DNA of 64,000 nucleotides from Saprospiraceae bacterium (lineage in GTDB: Bacteria > Bacteroidota > Bacteroidia > Chitinophagales > Saprospiraceae): contig JADJXG010000001.1 in assembly GCA_016715965.1 (NCBI GenBank), positions 1,121,501 through 1,185,500 on the forward strand, written 5' to 3'. Positions 53,960-63,256 of the stretch are shown here, one piece after another (within the stretch, counting starts at the first letter, position 1; every line of letters begins with the position of its first letter). Both the position numbers and the translations under genes were made by a program. The notes beneath the pieces were generated by a model. The model was not told the DNA's origin. It did not search any database and saw nothing but the letters and a program-made list of their open reading frames with translations.

Positions 53960-55130
53960 GCCTGTATTTTCCACATGGGTTGGTAAAGCTGACCTTGTAG
54001 AATCGCTCGGGATACTACCATGCGTTGCACTTCTGAAGTACCTTCATAGATCTGAGTGATTTTGGCATCCCGCATCAGTCGCTCGACATGATATTCCTTG
54101 ACATATCCATAGCCTCCATGGATCTGAACTGCCTCTACCGTTTGCCTCATTGCTACATCTGAAGCAAAAAGTTTTGCCATACTGGCAGCCACTCCAAAAT
54201 CAAGATTTTGATCCTTCATCCACGCTGCTCTCAAAACCATCAATCTTGCTGCTTCGATTTCTGTGGCCATATCCGCCAACTTGAAGGCAATGGCCTGGTG
54301 CTGCGAAATTGGTTTGCCAAAGGTCTTTCTTTCTTTGGCATAATTCAAAGCCAGATCGTAAGCTCCCGATGCAATGCCAAGGGCCTGAGATGCAATGCCA
54401 ATGCGACCACCTGTAAGGGTTTGCATGGCAAACTTAAAACCGCCACCTGCCGGGCCCAGGAGATTTTCTTTGGGTACTTTGACATCGTTGTACATGATCG
54501 TATGGGTATCAGAAGCGCGAATACCCAATTTGTCTTCTCTAGCCCCAACGACCACACCCGGCCAGGATGTCTCAACAATAAAAGTGCAAATGCCTTTATG
54601 TCCGAGTGTCGGATCAGTTTGAGCCATGACCAGATGCAATGAGGAGCTCCCTCCATTGGTTATCCAGTTTTTGGTACCATTCAAAACATAGTGATCTCCA
54701 TGGTCAATGGCCGTGGTTTTTTGTTGGGTTGCATCACTTCCAGCTTCTGGTTCTGACAAACAAAATGATCCAATCCATTCGCCAGTTGCAAGCAGGGGAA
54801 GATATTTCCTTTTTTGTTCTTCTGTCCCCATTTTTTCGATTCCCCAGCACACCAGACTGTTGTTGACGGACATGATGACAGAACAAGAATTGTCTACTTT
54901 GGAGATCTCCTCCATGGCCAGTACATAGGAAATGGTATCCATTCCTCCACCCCCATATTCTGGAGATACCATCATGCCAAGGAAACCCATTTCACCCATC
55001 TTTTTACTTCTTCTTTGGGAAATTTCATTTCTGAATCCCTTTTTATGACCCCGGGTAACAATTCTTGCTGGGCAAAATCTCTGGCTGCCTGCTTCACCGC
55101 ATCGTGTTCCTCTGTTAAATGAAAATACAT
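53956..55130 (-). CDS. Acyl-CoA dehydrogenase, frameshifted near the N-terminus
   Basis: An acyl-CoA dehydrogenase (FAD-dependent alpha,beta-desaturation in beta-oxidation or branched-chain catabolism). The main frame, from 54999, has SFCLSEPEAGSD, KNWITNGG, the GGRIGIASQALG block, QIHGGYGYVKEYHVERLMRDA, and IYEGTSEVQRMVVSR with the catalytic glutamate. The true N-terminus (MYFHLTEEHDAVKQAARDFA) lies upstream in another frame, from ATG 55130. The two meet at a run of five A on the coding strand (55005-55001) where family alignment expects one more base. This is either a sequencing indel or a mutation. As read, the uncorrected product would miss about 43 residues. Confidence 0.87.
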
Positions 55131-55273
55131 ATCAGTTTTGTTTTAGTGTGCGAAGATAGAAGGAATATATGATTCTTATTTCAAATCCTTCCATTAACAG
55201 CTCAATTGCCCAATGTGTTGGCATTTGAACCAAACAAGCTGATTTGCAATGATGATAATCAACCCGGTTTCTA

Positions 55274-55816
55274 ATGGATATCAATGAATATACACGTTCA
55301 AAGCAATTACCTTGCTACAAAATTTGTAGTAAAATGATAAAAGAAGTGGAAGGAGATATCCTCCTCAGCAAAGCAGAAGCCATCGCTCATGGTGTGGCTC
55401 CAATGGACCATTTTGACAGCGGATTGGCATTGTCGTTGCGCCAGGATTACCCATCGCTGTACAAGGATTTTAGACATTACTGCCAAACCTATCATCCAAA
55501 AACAGGAGATGTTTGGCTTTGGCAAGCTTCGGATAGAAAAAAAATATTTAACTTGCTCACGCAAGACCCTCCACCGTCAGACCATAGTCATCCTGGGAGG
55601 GCAAGCCTTAGCGCTGTAAGGCATTGCCTCAGATCATTGGCCAATCAGATGATAAAAGAAAACATTCAAAGTTTGGCCTTGCCAAAACTTGCAACAGGTG
55701 TAGGGGCATTGGACTGGGACAAAGTAAAACCCATCATTCTGGAGCAGCTTGGAAGTCTTCATATCCCTGTCTACGTGTATGCAAAATTTATTAAAGGGCA
55801 AAAAGCGGTTGAATAA
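55274..55816 (+). CDS. Macro domain-containing protein
   Basis: A protein of 180 residues (160 if started at ATG 55334). From 55334 it reads MIKEVEGDILLSKAEAIAHGV, the opening of a macro domain, then MDHFDSGLALSLRQDYPSLY, KTGDVWLW, and the C-terminal LALPKLATGVGALDWDKV. Macro domains bind ADP-ribose and often remove it from proteins or nucleic acids (ALC1/TARG-like form: GD...G...GG/VGALDW). A 15-nt palindrome (55315-55329) lies just before the 55334 start, which favours that start. No DarT or ADP-ribosyltransferase partner is adjacent. Confidence 0.85.
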   Translation: MDINEYTRSKQLPCYKICSKMIKEVEGDILLSKAEAIAHGVAPMDHFDSGLALSLRQDYPSLYKDFRHYCQTYHPKTGDVWLWQASDRKKIFNLLTQDPPPSDHSHPGRASLSAVRHCLRSLANQMIKENIQSLALPKLATGVGALDWDKVKPIILEQLGSLHIPVYVYAKFIKGQKAVE

Positions 55817-55845
55817 ACATTGTATTCAGAGTTTTTTGTTTGTTG

Positions 55846-55892
55846 GCACATCTTGTTTATCATCTGATTTTAAATGAGATGTGCTTTTTTTT
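55846..55892 (+). terminator. Rho-independent terminator
   Basis: An 8-bp stem GCACATCT/AGATGTGC (55846-55853 with 55877-55884) with a long loop is followed by eight T. It ends the macro-domain gene. Confidence 0.8.
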
Positions 55893-55948
55893 ATTGGGAT
55901 GTAGTGAAAGACTTTTATATTAGCCGTTGATTTAAATGAATTGTATAA

Positions 55949-56347
55949 ATGCACAAACCACAAGAATTTTATGAGAAGTTGGCATACCTGTTTTACTCTG
56001 TGGCAGGTATTGATGGCAAAGTAGATCACGCTGAAATAAAAAAACTACATGAAGAAGTTTTATTGATATGGAGCAAAACCGATAATGATCTCCATGAATT
56101 TGGTACGAATGGCGGTATTGAAATTGAGGCAATATTTGAATGGCTGGAAGAGGAGGGTTACGAAAGCAGAGATGCTTTGAATGATTTTAAGGATTATGCC
56201 ATTGCAAATTCATATTTGTTTGATTTGAAAACCAAACAATACATCATTCACACCTGCAAAGAAATTGCCGCCATCTATTACCACATCAATAAAAATGAAG
56301 AAATATTACTGGAAAAAATCAAGTTATTTTTGGACGAATTAAAATAA
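55949..56347 (+). CDS. TerB-like domain protein
   Basis: A 132-residue, acidic, all-helical protein. The pattern FYSVAGIDGKVDHAEIKKLHEEV (with DGKVDHAE acidic site) and the repeat-like helices resemble the TerB/tellurite-resistance fold, which may bind metal through acidic residues. No tellurium-resistance cluster surrounds it. No signal peptide. It lies between a terminator and the convergent rhomboid gene. The family call is a guess from pattern. Confidence 0.5.
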   Translation: MHKPQEFYEKLAYLFYSVAGIDGKVDHAEIKKLHEEVLLIWSKTDNDLHEFGTNGGIEIEAIFEWLEEEGYESRDALNDFKDYAIANSYLFDLKTKQYIIHTCKEIAAIYYHINKNEEILLEKIKLFLDELK

Positions 56348-56483
56348 AGCGAGGGAATGATTTATTGGTATTATTCTGTGAAAATTAATTTAAACAGCAA
56401 ATGCCATTGAATGAATTATCACTTCAAGCAAACGGAATTGTATTTTGCTATATGAATTGATACATCAATATTCTCAATAAGCT

Positions 56484-57164
56484 TTAGTGCTCTGAATGAT
56501 AGCGGTACTTATTCCTGTATTGACTTCTCGCGAAAAATCCTGCCACTACACCAAAAACAAATCCTCCGATGTGAGCCCACCAGGCTACGCCGGTTGACTC
56601 TTCTGTCAGACTACCAAGAGACCCAACTCCAGCCAACATTTGCTGAACTATCCAAATGCCAAGAAAAAAAATGGCCGGCACATACACTACTGTAAAAAAA
56701 ATGAGGATAAGAACTTTTATTCTGGAAGCAGGAAACATAATCAAATACGCACCCATCACCGCTGATATCGCTCCACTTGCTCCAACCATTGGAACCTCAC
56801 TGTATGGGTTAAAAAAAATATGGACTGCGCTTGCGGCCAATCCTCCCATCAAATAAAAAAGAATAAAATTAAATGTCCCGATGACGGCCTCAATATTGTC
56901 CGCAAAGACCCACAAGAATAACATGTTGCCTATCAAATGCATCCAACCACCATGCAAAAACATGCAGGTGAGCATTGTGTACAAATCCGTACCAGATAAA
57001 ACCTCGAATGGTATTGCTCCATATTCATACACAAAAATCTGGTTCAACTCAGGTCCAAGACTCAGTTCATAAAAAAAGATAAGTACGTTGAACACGATCA
57101 ATGAATAAGAAAACAAAGGCTTGTGTCCTCCTTTTACCTGATCATCTCCAATGGGGAAAAACAT
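56484..57164 (-). CDS. Rhomboid family intramembrane serine protease
   Basis: A 226-residue, six-helix membrane protease. The catalytic serine is in VPMVGASGAISAVMGAYL (GASG, about residues 129-132) and the catalytic histidine in WWAHIGGFVFG. The L1 loop region has HLIGNMLFLWVFADNIE. It probably cleaves transmembrane helices near the periplasmic side; the substrate is unknown. It lies 17 nt after kdsD on the same strand. Confidence 0.93.
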   Translation of the reverse strand: MFFPIGDDQVKGGHKPLFSYSLIVFNVLIFFYELSLGPELNQIFVYEYGAIPFEVLSGTDLYTMLTCMFLHGGWMHLIGNMLFLWVFADNIEAVIGTFNFILFYLMGGLAASAVHIFFNPYSEVPMVGASGAISAVMGAYLIMFPASRIKVLILIFFTVVYVPAIFFLGIWIVQQMLAGVGSLGSLTEESTGVAWWAHIGGFVFGVVAGFFARSQYRNKYRYHSEH

Positions 57165-57181
57165 CTCTTTTAATTTTTGAT

Positions 57182-58159
57182 TTATACAATACCTTCCTTG
57201 ATCAGGTCATGGATGTGCACCATGCCTAAGTATTTATTTTCATTGCTCACGATTAATTGTGAGATTGAATGATCCTGCATCAAGCGAAATGCCTGTACTG
57301 CCAATTCATCAGGTTCGATGCATTTAGGATGATGATTCATCAGATCTGAGGCTTTTGATCTCAAAATATCTCCTGATTTTTCAAAAAATCTTCTCAAATC
57401 TCCATCTGTAATTATTCCCATCAAAAGTCCATCGTGATCGACGACGGCCGTGGCACCCATTCTCCCTGAACTGATTGTGATTAATACTTTTTGAACTGTG
57501 TCATCGGGAGAAACTTTCGGTGTTTTGTGCTGCAAATAAAAATCACTCACCCTGAGATAAAGTTGTTTGCCCAAAGCTCCTCCGGGATGATATTTTGCAA
57601 AATCTTCCGGGCTGAATCCCCGCAAGGACAAAAGACCAACAGCCAATGCATCTCCCATTGCCATTTGAGCCGTTGTGCTGGCAGTTGGTGCTAAATTATT
57701 GGGTTCTGCCTCCTGACTTATGGGAGTCAATAAACAATGGTCAGATTGTAAAGCCAAATAAGAATTAGAATGTGCGGTAATTGAAATTAGCTGGATATTC
57801 CTCGCTTTAATCAATGGTACCAGGGCTTTGATTTCAGTGGTTTCTCCACTTTTTGACAAACAAATTACCACATCCTCTGATTGAATCATTCCCAGATCTC
57901 CGTGAATGGCGTCAGCGGCATGCATAAAAAGGGAAGGAGTTCCAGTTGAATTCATGGTGGCAACAATTTTTTGTCCAACGATGGCACTTTTTCCTATTCC
58001 TGTAATCACCAATCTTCCTTTGGATTGAAAAATCAAATGGACGGCACCAACAAATGCATCATTCAGTTGATCCAATAAATCATGTACAGCCTTGCTCTCA
58101 ATTCTTATGCAATCGCTTGCCAGACGAATGATTTCTTCCTTTTGATCATTGGATAGCAT
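57182..58159 (-). CDS. kdsD: Arabinose-5-phosphate isomerase (KpsF/GutQ family)
   Basis: A 325-residue SIS-CBS protein that interconverts ribulose-5-phosphate and arabinose-5-phosphate, the first step of KDO synthesis for lipopolysaccharide. The SIS domain has GRLVITGIGKSAIVGQKIVA, HAADAIHGDLGMI, and CLSKSGETTEIKALVPL; two CBS repeats follow (VSPDDTVQKVLITISSGRMG and HPKCIEPDELAVQAFRLMQD). A promoter box TAACTTTG (58171-58164) ends 4 nt before the ATG, so the mRNA would be leaderless or nearly so. Confidence 0.93.
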   Translation of the reverse strand: MLSNDQKEEIIRLASDCIRIESKAVHDLLDQLNDAFVGAVHLIFQSKGRLVITGIGKSAIVGQKIVATMNSTGTPSLFMHAADAIHGDLGMIQSEDVVICLSKSGETTEIKALVPLIKARNIQLISITAHSNSYLALQSDHCLLTPISQEAEPNNLAPTASTTAQMAMGDALAVGLLSLRGFSPEDFAKYHPGGALGKQLYLRVSDFYLQHKTPKVSPDDTVQKVLITISSGRMGATAVVDHDGLLMGIITDGDLRRFFEKSGDILRSKASDLMNHHPKCIEPDELAVQAFRLMQDHSISQLIVSNENKYLGMVHIHDLIKEGIV

Positions 58160-58163
58160 GGCC

Positions 58164-58171
58164 CAAAGTTA
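58164..58171 (-). promoter_or_regulatory. Bacteroidota -7 box for kdsD
   Basis: Reverse-strand TAACTTTG matches TAnnTTTG and ends 4 nt upstream of the ATG at 58159, which would give a leaderless transcript. Confidence 0.5.
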
Positions 58172-58313
58172 GACAAAACTGCCTAAACCCGCTCAGAAGA
58201 GAATCTCAATCGTGTGGTATCCAGGCTTGGAGCGATGTTTTTCTTTTTTGGTTTTAATCCAGTTCCCTCGTTATGAACGATTGGACTTTTACCTTAGGGT
58301 TTAGAAATTATTG

Positions 58314-58439
58314 AAAACATTCATCCAAAAGATTGGTGTTCATAATGCACGCAATAGTCCAGATCATTTAAAAGCTTATCCGGCTAAGTGGAATCAATAC
58401 CATTTTTCAGTTCCAAAGGAAGATCTATTAACTGCATAA
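58314..58439 (+). pseudogene. Short coding-like relic
   Basis: In the 390-nt stretch between kdsD and the OPT gene, one forward frame reads 41 codons of natural-looking protein (TFIQKIGVHNARNSPDH, AKWNQYHFSVPKEDL) to a TAA at 58437. No start codon is present and the frame is closed upstream. It is probably a remnant; the family is not recognised. The rest of 58172-58559 shows nothing else. Confidence 0.25.
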
Positions 58440-58559
58440 ATTCTCCTTCCTACTATTGATCAAATCAATTTTCTACAAAAGAATTTGAATGTGAAATATA
58501 ATCTTATCCTCTAAATCGGCTTAATTGCTACATGATGCTTTAAATGCAGTGATTTGGGC

Positions 58560-60590
58560 TCAATCCTTGGTGGCTATTCGATACAAGGTGTAAGCCATTC
58601 CAACAAAAAAGCATACTCCCAATAAATAATATCCTCCTGTCCCAAGGGCCTGAGTCAATCCATGTTCTGCGCTGTATCGGGCGATGGCAGCTGCAATGCC
58701 TTCGTCCACGGTCAACAATGCAACCACAACTCCGGCCAGAGCGCCTCCAGCCACCAATCCAGTGGCAAATAAGCTGCCCTTTCCCAATTCGGAATCCTCT
58801 TCTTTCTTATTTTTTTTCTTGGCTCTCCAGTCCACAATACCTTTGATCACTCCTCCAATAAAAATCGGGAGGGTGGTGGAAAGAGGTAGGTACAAACCTA
58901 CCGCAAAGGACAGCGCTTTGACCTGACAAAGTTCCAATACGATGGCAATAAAAACACCACACAATACGAACACCCAGTCCAAATTAAAAGACAACAATCC
59001 TTTGATCAGGGTAGCCATCAAAGTAGCCTGAGGTGCTGCATATTTCTCGCCAATGGCATGGTTAATTCCTTTGGACACCATATCAGCGGTGGGTGTATCC
59101 AGGTATTTGACGGTAAAACCAATTACAAGTGAAGAAAAAATTGCCCCAATAAACAAGGCCAATTGCTGGTATTTGGGAGTGGCACCAACGAGATAACCGG
59201 TTTTCAAATCCTGTGAAGTTGCTCCTGCGTTGGCGGCGGCAATACAGATCATTCCACCGATGACCAGGGCCATGGGTTCGTACACTTGTCCGGTCCATCC
59301 CACTGCAATAAAAACAAGGGCAGTACCCATGATGGTTGCGATTGTCATGCCAGATATGGGGTTGTTGCTGGATCCGATAATCCCTACAATCCTACTGGAA
59401 ACGGTCACAAAAAAGAATCCGAATACAATCACAAGTACACCCAGCAATAATTTACTGACGATAGAAGTACCCGGTACCTGGGGTAGAATGGCCAACAACA
59501 ATATAAGGGCCAAGGAACCAAATAAAACTACTTTAAATGATAAATCCTGCTCTGTACGACTCACCGCAGCCGTTGATTTTTCTTTCATGGATCCAAGACT
59601 GTCTTTGAAGGAAGACACAATGGTAGGAATGGTCTTTATTAAGGTAATGAAACCACCAGCGGCCACTGCACCTGCCCCTATTTGACGGATATAGGCTCTG
59701 TACACCGCATCGGCAGTTTCTCCAAAGGTATGGGTCACAGGATCCCAACCAAATCTCGCACTTGGCAAGGCAGGATCCAGCAAATTAAGTTTGGCCAATT
59801 GTGCCGCAATAATGTCTGGATGAACCAGATAGGCCAGTAGGGGAATTAATCCCAAGGAAGCCAAAACTCCTCCGGCCACCAAAACTCCCGCTATCCTTGG
59901 TCCGATGATGTAACCAACTCCCATGTATTCTGGGGTGATTTCACTGCTTACCACCGCTGATGGAAAAAATTTATTGACCTGTTCCGTGCCCCATTTTGGC
60001 AACTCAGCAATCACATGAAAAATCTTTTGGAGAATGGCATACAACATCGCAAAACCGAGGCCATAGTATGCACTTTTGGCAAAATCACCTCCCTTTTCTC
60101 CTGCTATCAATACTTGTCCGCAGGCGGTACCTTCCGGATAAGGAAGAGTGTCGTGTTCTTTTACAATCAGAGATCGACGGAGAGGGATCATCATCAATGT
60201 ACCCAGGATTCCACCGAAAGTGGCAAGGGTAAATATTGTCCAATAATTAAAATAGGAATCACCCACTTCTTTATCGGTCAGAAAAAGAAAAGCAGGTAAG
60301 GTAAAGACAACACCCGCAGCAATGGATTCTCCAGCAGAACCAGTGGTTTGGATAATATTATTTTCAAGAATGGTGGTACCTAAAAACCGCTTTCCCAATG
60401 AAATAGCCAATACAGCAATTGGAATTGATGCCGACACAGTGAGCCCCGCTTTAAGTGCCAGATACACGGTGGACGCACCAAAGAGTATTCCAAAGAGAAT
60501 ACCCAGGATGATGGCTTTTATCGTAAACTCAGGAACGGATACATTGGGATCCACATAAGGCTTGAATGTGGAAGCTGGTTGATTTTCCAT
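58560..60590 (-). CDS. OPT family oligopeptide transporter
   Basis: A 676-residue membrane protein with about 15 to 16 helices. OPT-family features: KAIILGILFGILFGASTVYLA and LKAGLTVSASIPIAVLAI at the N-terminus, NIIQTTGSAGESIAAGVVFTLP, PEGTACGQVLIAGEKGG, and SNNPISGMTIATIMGTAL. It belongs to the prokaryotic YSL-like branch, which moves peptides or metal chelates with protons; the substrate is unknown. Single gene between the kdsD and YqeY genes. Confidence 0.93.
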   Translation of the reverse strand: MENQPASTFKPYVDPNVSVPEFTIKAIILGILFGILFGASTVYLALKAGLTVSASIPIAVLAISLGKRFLGTTILENNIIQTTGSAGESIAAGVVFTLPAFLFLTDKEVGDSYFNYWTIFTLATFGGILGTLMMIPLRRSLIVKEHDTLPYPEGTACGQVLIAGEKGGDFAKSAYYGLGFAMLYAILQKIFHVIAELPKWGTEQVNKFFPSAVVSSEITPEYMGVGYIIGPRIAGVLVAGGVLASLGLIPLLAYLVHPDIIAAQLAKLNLLDPALPSARFGWDPVTHTFGETADAVYRAYIRQIGAGAVAAGGFITLIKTIPTIVSSFKDSLGSMKEKSTAAVSRTEQDLSFKVVLFGSLALILLLAILPQVPGTSIVSKLLLGVLVIVFGFFFVTVSSRIVGIIGSSNNPISGMTIATIMGTALVFIAVGWTGQVYEPMALVIGGMICIAAANAGATSQDLKTGYLVGATPKYQQLALFIGAIFSSLVIGFTVKYLDTPTADMVSKGINHAIGEKYAAPQATLMATLIKGLLSFNLDWVFVLCGVFIAIVLELCQVKALSFAVGLYLPLSTTLPIFIGGVIKGIVDWRAKKKNKKEEDSELGKGSLFATGLVAGGALAGVVVALLTVDEGIAAAIARYSAEHGLTQALGTGGYYLLGVCFFVGMAYTLYRIATKD

Positions 60591-60692
60591 AAAGCTTTGT
60601 TTGTTTGTTTAAAGCTTAAAGGTAAACCAAAGCTGAAATTTTGTATAAAAATCATGGATTGAATCAGAAAAGGATGTATAAACTCCTTTATA

Positions 60693-61142
60693 TCAATTTG
60701 CTAGCAATTCTTTCACCATTGCAGACATCACTTTTCCATCCGCCCTACCGGCCAATTGCTTGGAAGCAGTGCCCATTACTTTGCCCATGTCCGCCGGCCC
60801 TTTTGCACCAACTTCTGAGATGATTTTTTCAATGGCTTGACGAAGCTCTGACTCAGACATTTGGGTCGGCAAATACCTTGATAACACTTCAATTTCTTCT
60901 CTTTCTGTTTGAGCCAGATCTTCCCGACCCTGCTTTTCATATATTTCGAGAGATTCCTTGCGCTGTTTGACGAGTTTGGTGACGATCTGCAGACCCCGCT
61001 CTTCATTCATTTCATGACCGCTGCCATCTGTATTTGCCAACAATATTGCAGCTTTGATGGCACGGATAGACCTCAATGCTTTTTCATCTTTAGCCTTCAT
61101 GGCCTCCTTGAGGTCATTGTTTATTTGATCCTGAAAACCCAT
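60693..61142 (-). CDS. GatB/YqeY domain-containing protein
   Basis: A 149-residue protein of the YqeY family, related to the tRNA-binding tail of GatB. It begins GFQDQINNDLKEAMKAKDE, has IRAIKAAILLANTD and LPTQMSESELRQAIEKII, and ends GRADGKVMSAMVKELLAN. It may act on tRNA or amidotransferase complexes, but its activity is unproved. The ATG at 61142 gives the conserved N-terminus; the frame is open to 61217 but would then overlap rsmA. Confidence 0.9.
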   Translation of the reverse strand: MGFQDQINNDLKEAMKAKDEKALRSIRAIKAAILLANTDGSGHEMNEERGLQIVTKLVKQRKESLEIYEKQGREDLAQTEREEIEVLSRYLPTQMSESELRQAIEKIISEVGAKGPADMGKVMGTASKQLAGRADGKVMSAMVKELLAN

Positions 61143-61191
61143 GTTTTGATTTGAATTTATGGCAGAATAACTAATTATAATCAGAATTGGT

Positions 61192-61956
61192 TTAATCCGG
61201 ATAAAAGAGAGCAGCAAGTCTAAGGTATTCTTCTGGACTGATTTGTTCCGGTCTCTGGTTGTAATAGTCGTTTTTCAGCAATTCTGAACTTCCCGGTATC
61301 GACTTTAAATTATTTCTTAAAGTCTTTCTTCTAAACTGGAAAGCTGTTTTTACCAATCGATGTACTTTGCGAAAGATCAAATGTTCGGGTAACAAATCTT
61401 TTCTGACCATCTGAATAAATGAAGACATCACCTTGGGGGGCGGATTGAAAGAGGTTGGAGCAATATCAAATAATATTTCACTTTTATAATTTAGAGAAGA
61501 AAGTACAGATAGAATTCCATAGTCTTTGGTTCCTTCAGTTGCCACGATCCGCATGGCCATTTCTTTTTGAAACATACCGAGTAAAATAGGTACTCTCTCC
61601 CTGCATTCGAGCATTTTAAAAACAATCTGTGAAGAAATATTGTATGGAAAATTTCCAAAAATTACAAATTGATTTGCTGAAAAAAGTGGATTCAAATCCA
61701 TTTTCAAAAAATCAGAATGGATAAATACATCTTTGTGATTGGGATATTTTCTAACAAGAAATTCGAACATATCCCTGTCAGAGTCTACAGCCCTGAAATC
61801 AGAAATTTTATCCAACAAATGTTTTGTAATCGCGGCCTTGCCCGGACCAATTTCCAATACACTTTCGTTTCCACAATTGAGAACCAAATTTGCAATTTTC
61901 AGAATTACCTCCTGATCTGTCAGAAAATGCTGTCCGTATGATTTTTTGGCTTTCAA
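61192..61956 (-). CDS. rsmA: 16S rRNA (adenine1518/1519-N6)-dimethyltransferase RsmA
   Basis: A 254-residue SAM methyltransferase (KsgA) that dimethylates A1518 and A1519 in helix 45 of 16S rRNA. It has KKSYGQHFLTDQEVI at the N-terminus, the SAM site VLEIGPGKAAITKHLL, FGNFPYNISSQIVFK (the NPPY-equivalent, here NFPY), and the C-terminal basic helical domain FRRKTLRNNLK. It precedes the YqeY gene by 49 nt on the same strand. Confidence 0.95.
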   Translation of the reverse strand: MKAKKSYGQHFLTDQEVILKIANLVLNCGNESVLEIGPGKAAITKHLLDKISDFRAVDSDRDMFEFLVRKYPNHKDVFIHSDFLKMDLNPLFSANQFVIFGNFPYNISSQIVFKMLECRERVPILLGMFQKEMAMRIVATEGTKDYGILSVLSSLNYKSEILFDIAPTSFNPPPKVMSSFIQMVRKDLLPEHLIFRKVHRLVKTAFQFRRKTLRNNLKSIPGSSELLKNDYYNQRPEQISPEEYLRLAALFYPD

Positions 61957-62068
61957 TGCTGGAATATAAACTGAGTCCTTTCAGATCTTAAGTCCTTGTT
62001 AAAACGCCAAAAGTAGGTTTAGTTTTCAAAAGAATGACATACCTTGTGATAAAATTAAATATTCCCTT

Positions 62069-63082
62069 ATGAAAAGATTTTTACTGCTTTCAATGTTGTG
62101 CTGCGCTTATGGTTTGATGGCTCAGCCTATTTACATCTCCCATCCTGAAATAGGTCAAAGGTTAATTTCAAGGATTTTGGACGAAGATTACATCACCCCG
62201 ATTGACATGGAGTCTGTGGGTACAGATTTAAATTGGAACATTACCCCCTCAGACATCATCATTCAAACTCCTGATACTGCCTGGGTGGTCAGTCTGGATA
62301 ATATGCCCAAAAAAGAATTTTATCCGGCGGGAACATTGGCCATCCGTTATGGCAGTGACAGCTCTGCATATTTTGAAGTTTTCAGACACTCTTCTGCAAG
62401 ATTAGAATTATTGGGTGAATCAAATTATTTTGATGAAGCTCCAACTGTGCTCAACAGTCCACTCACCCAGGTGGAATACCCTTTGATGTATGGCGATTCA
62501 TTTGGAGATACCTGCACGTACCATTTTAAAATCGAAGAAGACTTATTCCGCGGAGAAATCGAAATTTTTTGCAGAGCAGAAGCCTGGGGTAGAATGAAAA
62601 CCACCAATGGCACATACGACTGCATCAAACTGGCATACAGGTCCACGATCCAGTTTTATGTCAACAATGTGCCTGAAGGCAGCGTAACCCTGCACGAATT
62701 TAGATTTCTTTCTCCCGGATATAGCGCTCCGGTAGTGGTTTACAGTGCATCTGAGCTTGAATTTGGCGGTGATATCACCAACGACACCACCGCATATTAT
62801 CTGACTGCGCCTCCCATAGCTGCCACCAATGAAACTGCAGGTATTGAGATTGGTATAAGTCCAAATCCTGTAACCGACTTGTTATATATTTCTATTCCTG
62901 AAGAACTTACTATGGGATCAACAATGGCCATCATAAGTCCTGAAGGTAAGAAGATGGTCGAAAAACAAATGACCCAAGCCCATCAAACCTTCACTGTACA
63001 GAATTGGCCTTCAGGTGTTTACCTTGTTCAAATTGTATCCAAAGAAAAAAGATGGGGAATGAAATCTTTTGTATTAAAGTAG
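62069..63082 (+). CDS. Secreted protein with T9SS sorting domain
   Basis: A 337-residue exported protein: signal peptide (FLLLSMLCCAYGLMAQ), then a beta-rich body of about 240 residues with an aromatic and acidic composition (YGSDSSAYFEVFRHSSARLE, EVEIFCRAEAW-like strands), and a T9SS type A sorting domain at the end (GIEIGISPNPVTDLLYI through GVYLVQIVSKEKR). The body is not recognised; no enzyme motif is visible. It is expected at the cell surface or released after PorU cleavage. Confidence 0.8.
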   Translation: MKRFLLLSMLCCAYGLMAQPIYISHPEIGQRLISRILDEDYITPIDMESVGTDLNWNITPSDIIIQTPDTAWVVSLDNMPKKEFYPAGTLAIRYGSDSSAYFEVFRHSSARLELLGESNYFDEAPTVLNSPLTQVEYPLMYGDSFGDTCTYHFKIEEDLFRGEIEIFCRAEAWGRMKTTNGTYDCIKLAYRSTIQFYVNNVPEGSVTLHEFRFLSPGYSAPVVVYSASELEFGGDITNDTTAYYLTAPPIAATNETAGIEIGISPNPVTDLLYISIPEELTMGSTMAIISPEGKKMVEKQMTQAHQTFTVQNWPSGVYLVQIVSKEKRWGMKSFVLK

Positions 63083-63143
63083 GTAAACAAAGCATCCTAG
63101 AAAAAAATTAAAGGATTTAGGACCCAACTTTTCAAGAGGTTTA

Positions 63144-63151
63144 TATCTTTG
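63144..63151 (+). promoter_or_regulatory. Bacteroidota -7 box for tRNA-Asn
   Basis: TATCTTTG matches TAnnTTTG, 18 nt upstream of the tRNA 5' end. Confidence 0.6.
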
Positions 63152-63169
63152 CACACCATTTCTCGATAC

Positions 63170-63243
63170 GCCTCTTTAGCTCAGTTGGTTAGAGCGTCGG
63201 ACTGTTAATCCGCAGGTCCTTGGTTCGAGCCCAAGAAGGGGCG
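63170..63243 (+). tRNA. tRNA-Asn (anticodon GTT)
   Basis: A 74-nt cloverleaf: acceptor stem GCCTCTT/AAGGGGC (two G-U/T-G pairings allowed), D arm with AGCTCAGTTGGTTAGAGC, anticodon loop CTGTTAA with anticodon GTT, and T arm GGTTCGAGCC. The 3' CCA is not encoded, as usual in this phylum. Confidence 0.95.
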
Positions 63244-63256
63244 CAACATATACTTT

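Noticed and set aside
55274..55816. Macro protein as a DarG antitoxin
   Set aside because: No DarT-like ADP-ribosyltransferase gene lies next to it; the neighbours are an acyl-CoA dehydrogenase and a TerB-like protein.
59230..59685. 151-codon forward ORF opposite the OPT gene
   Set aside because: Antisense shadow of a hydrophobic coding region; no start context or family.
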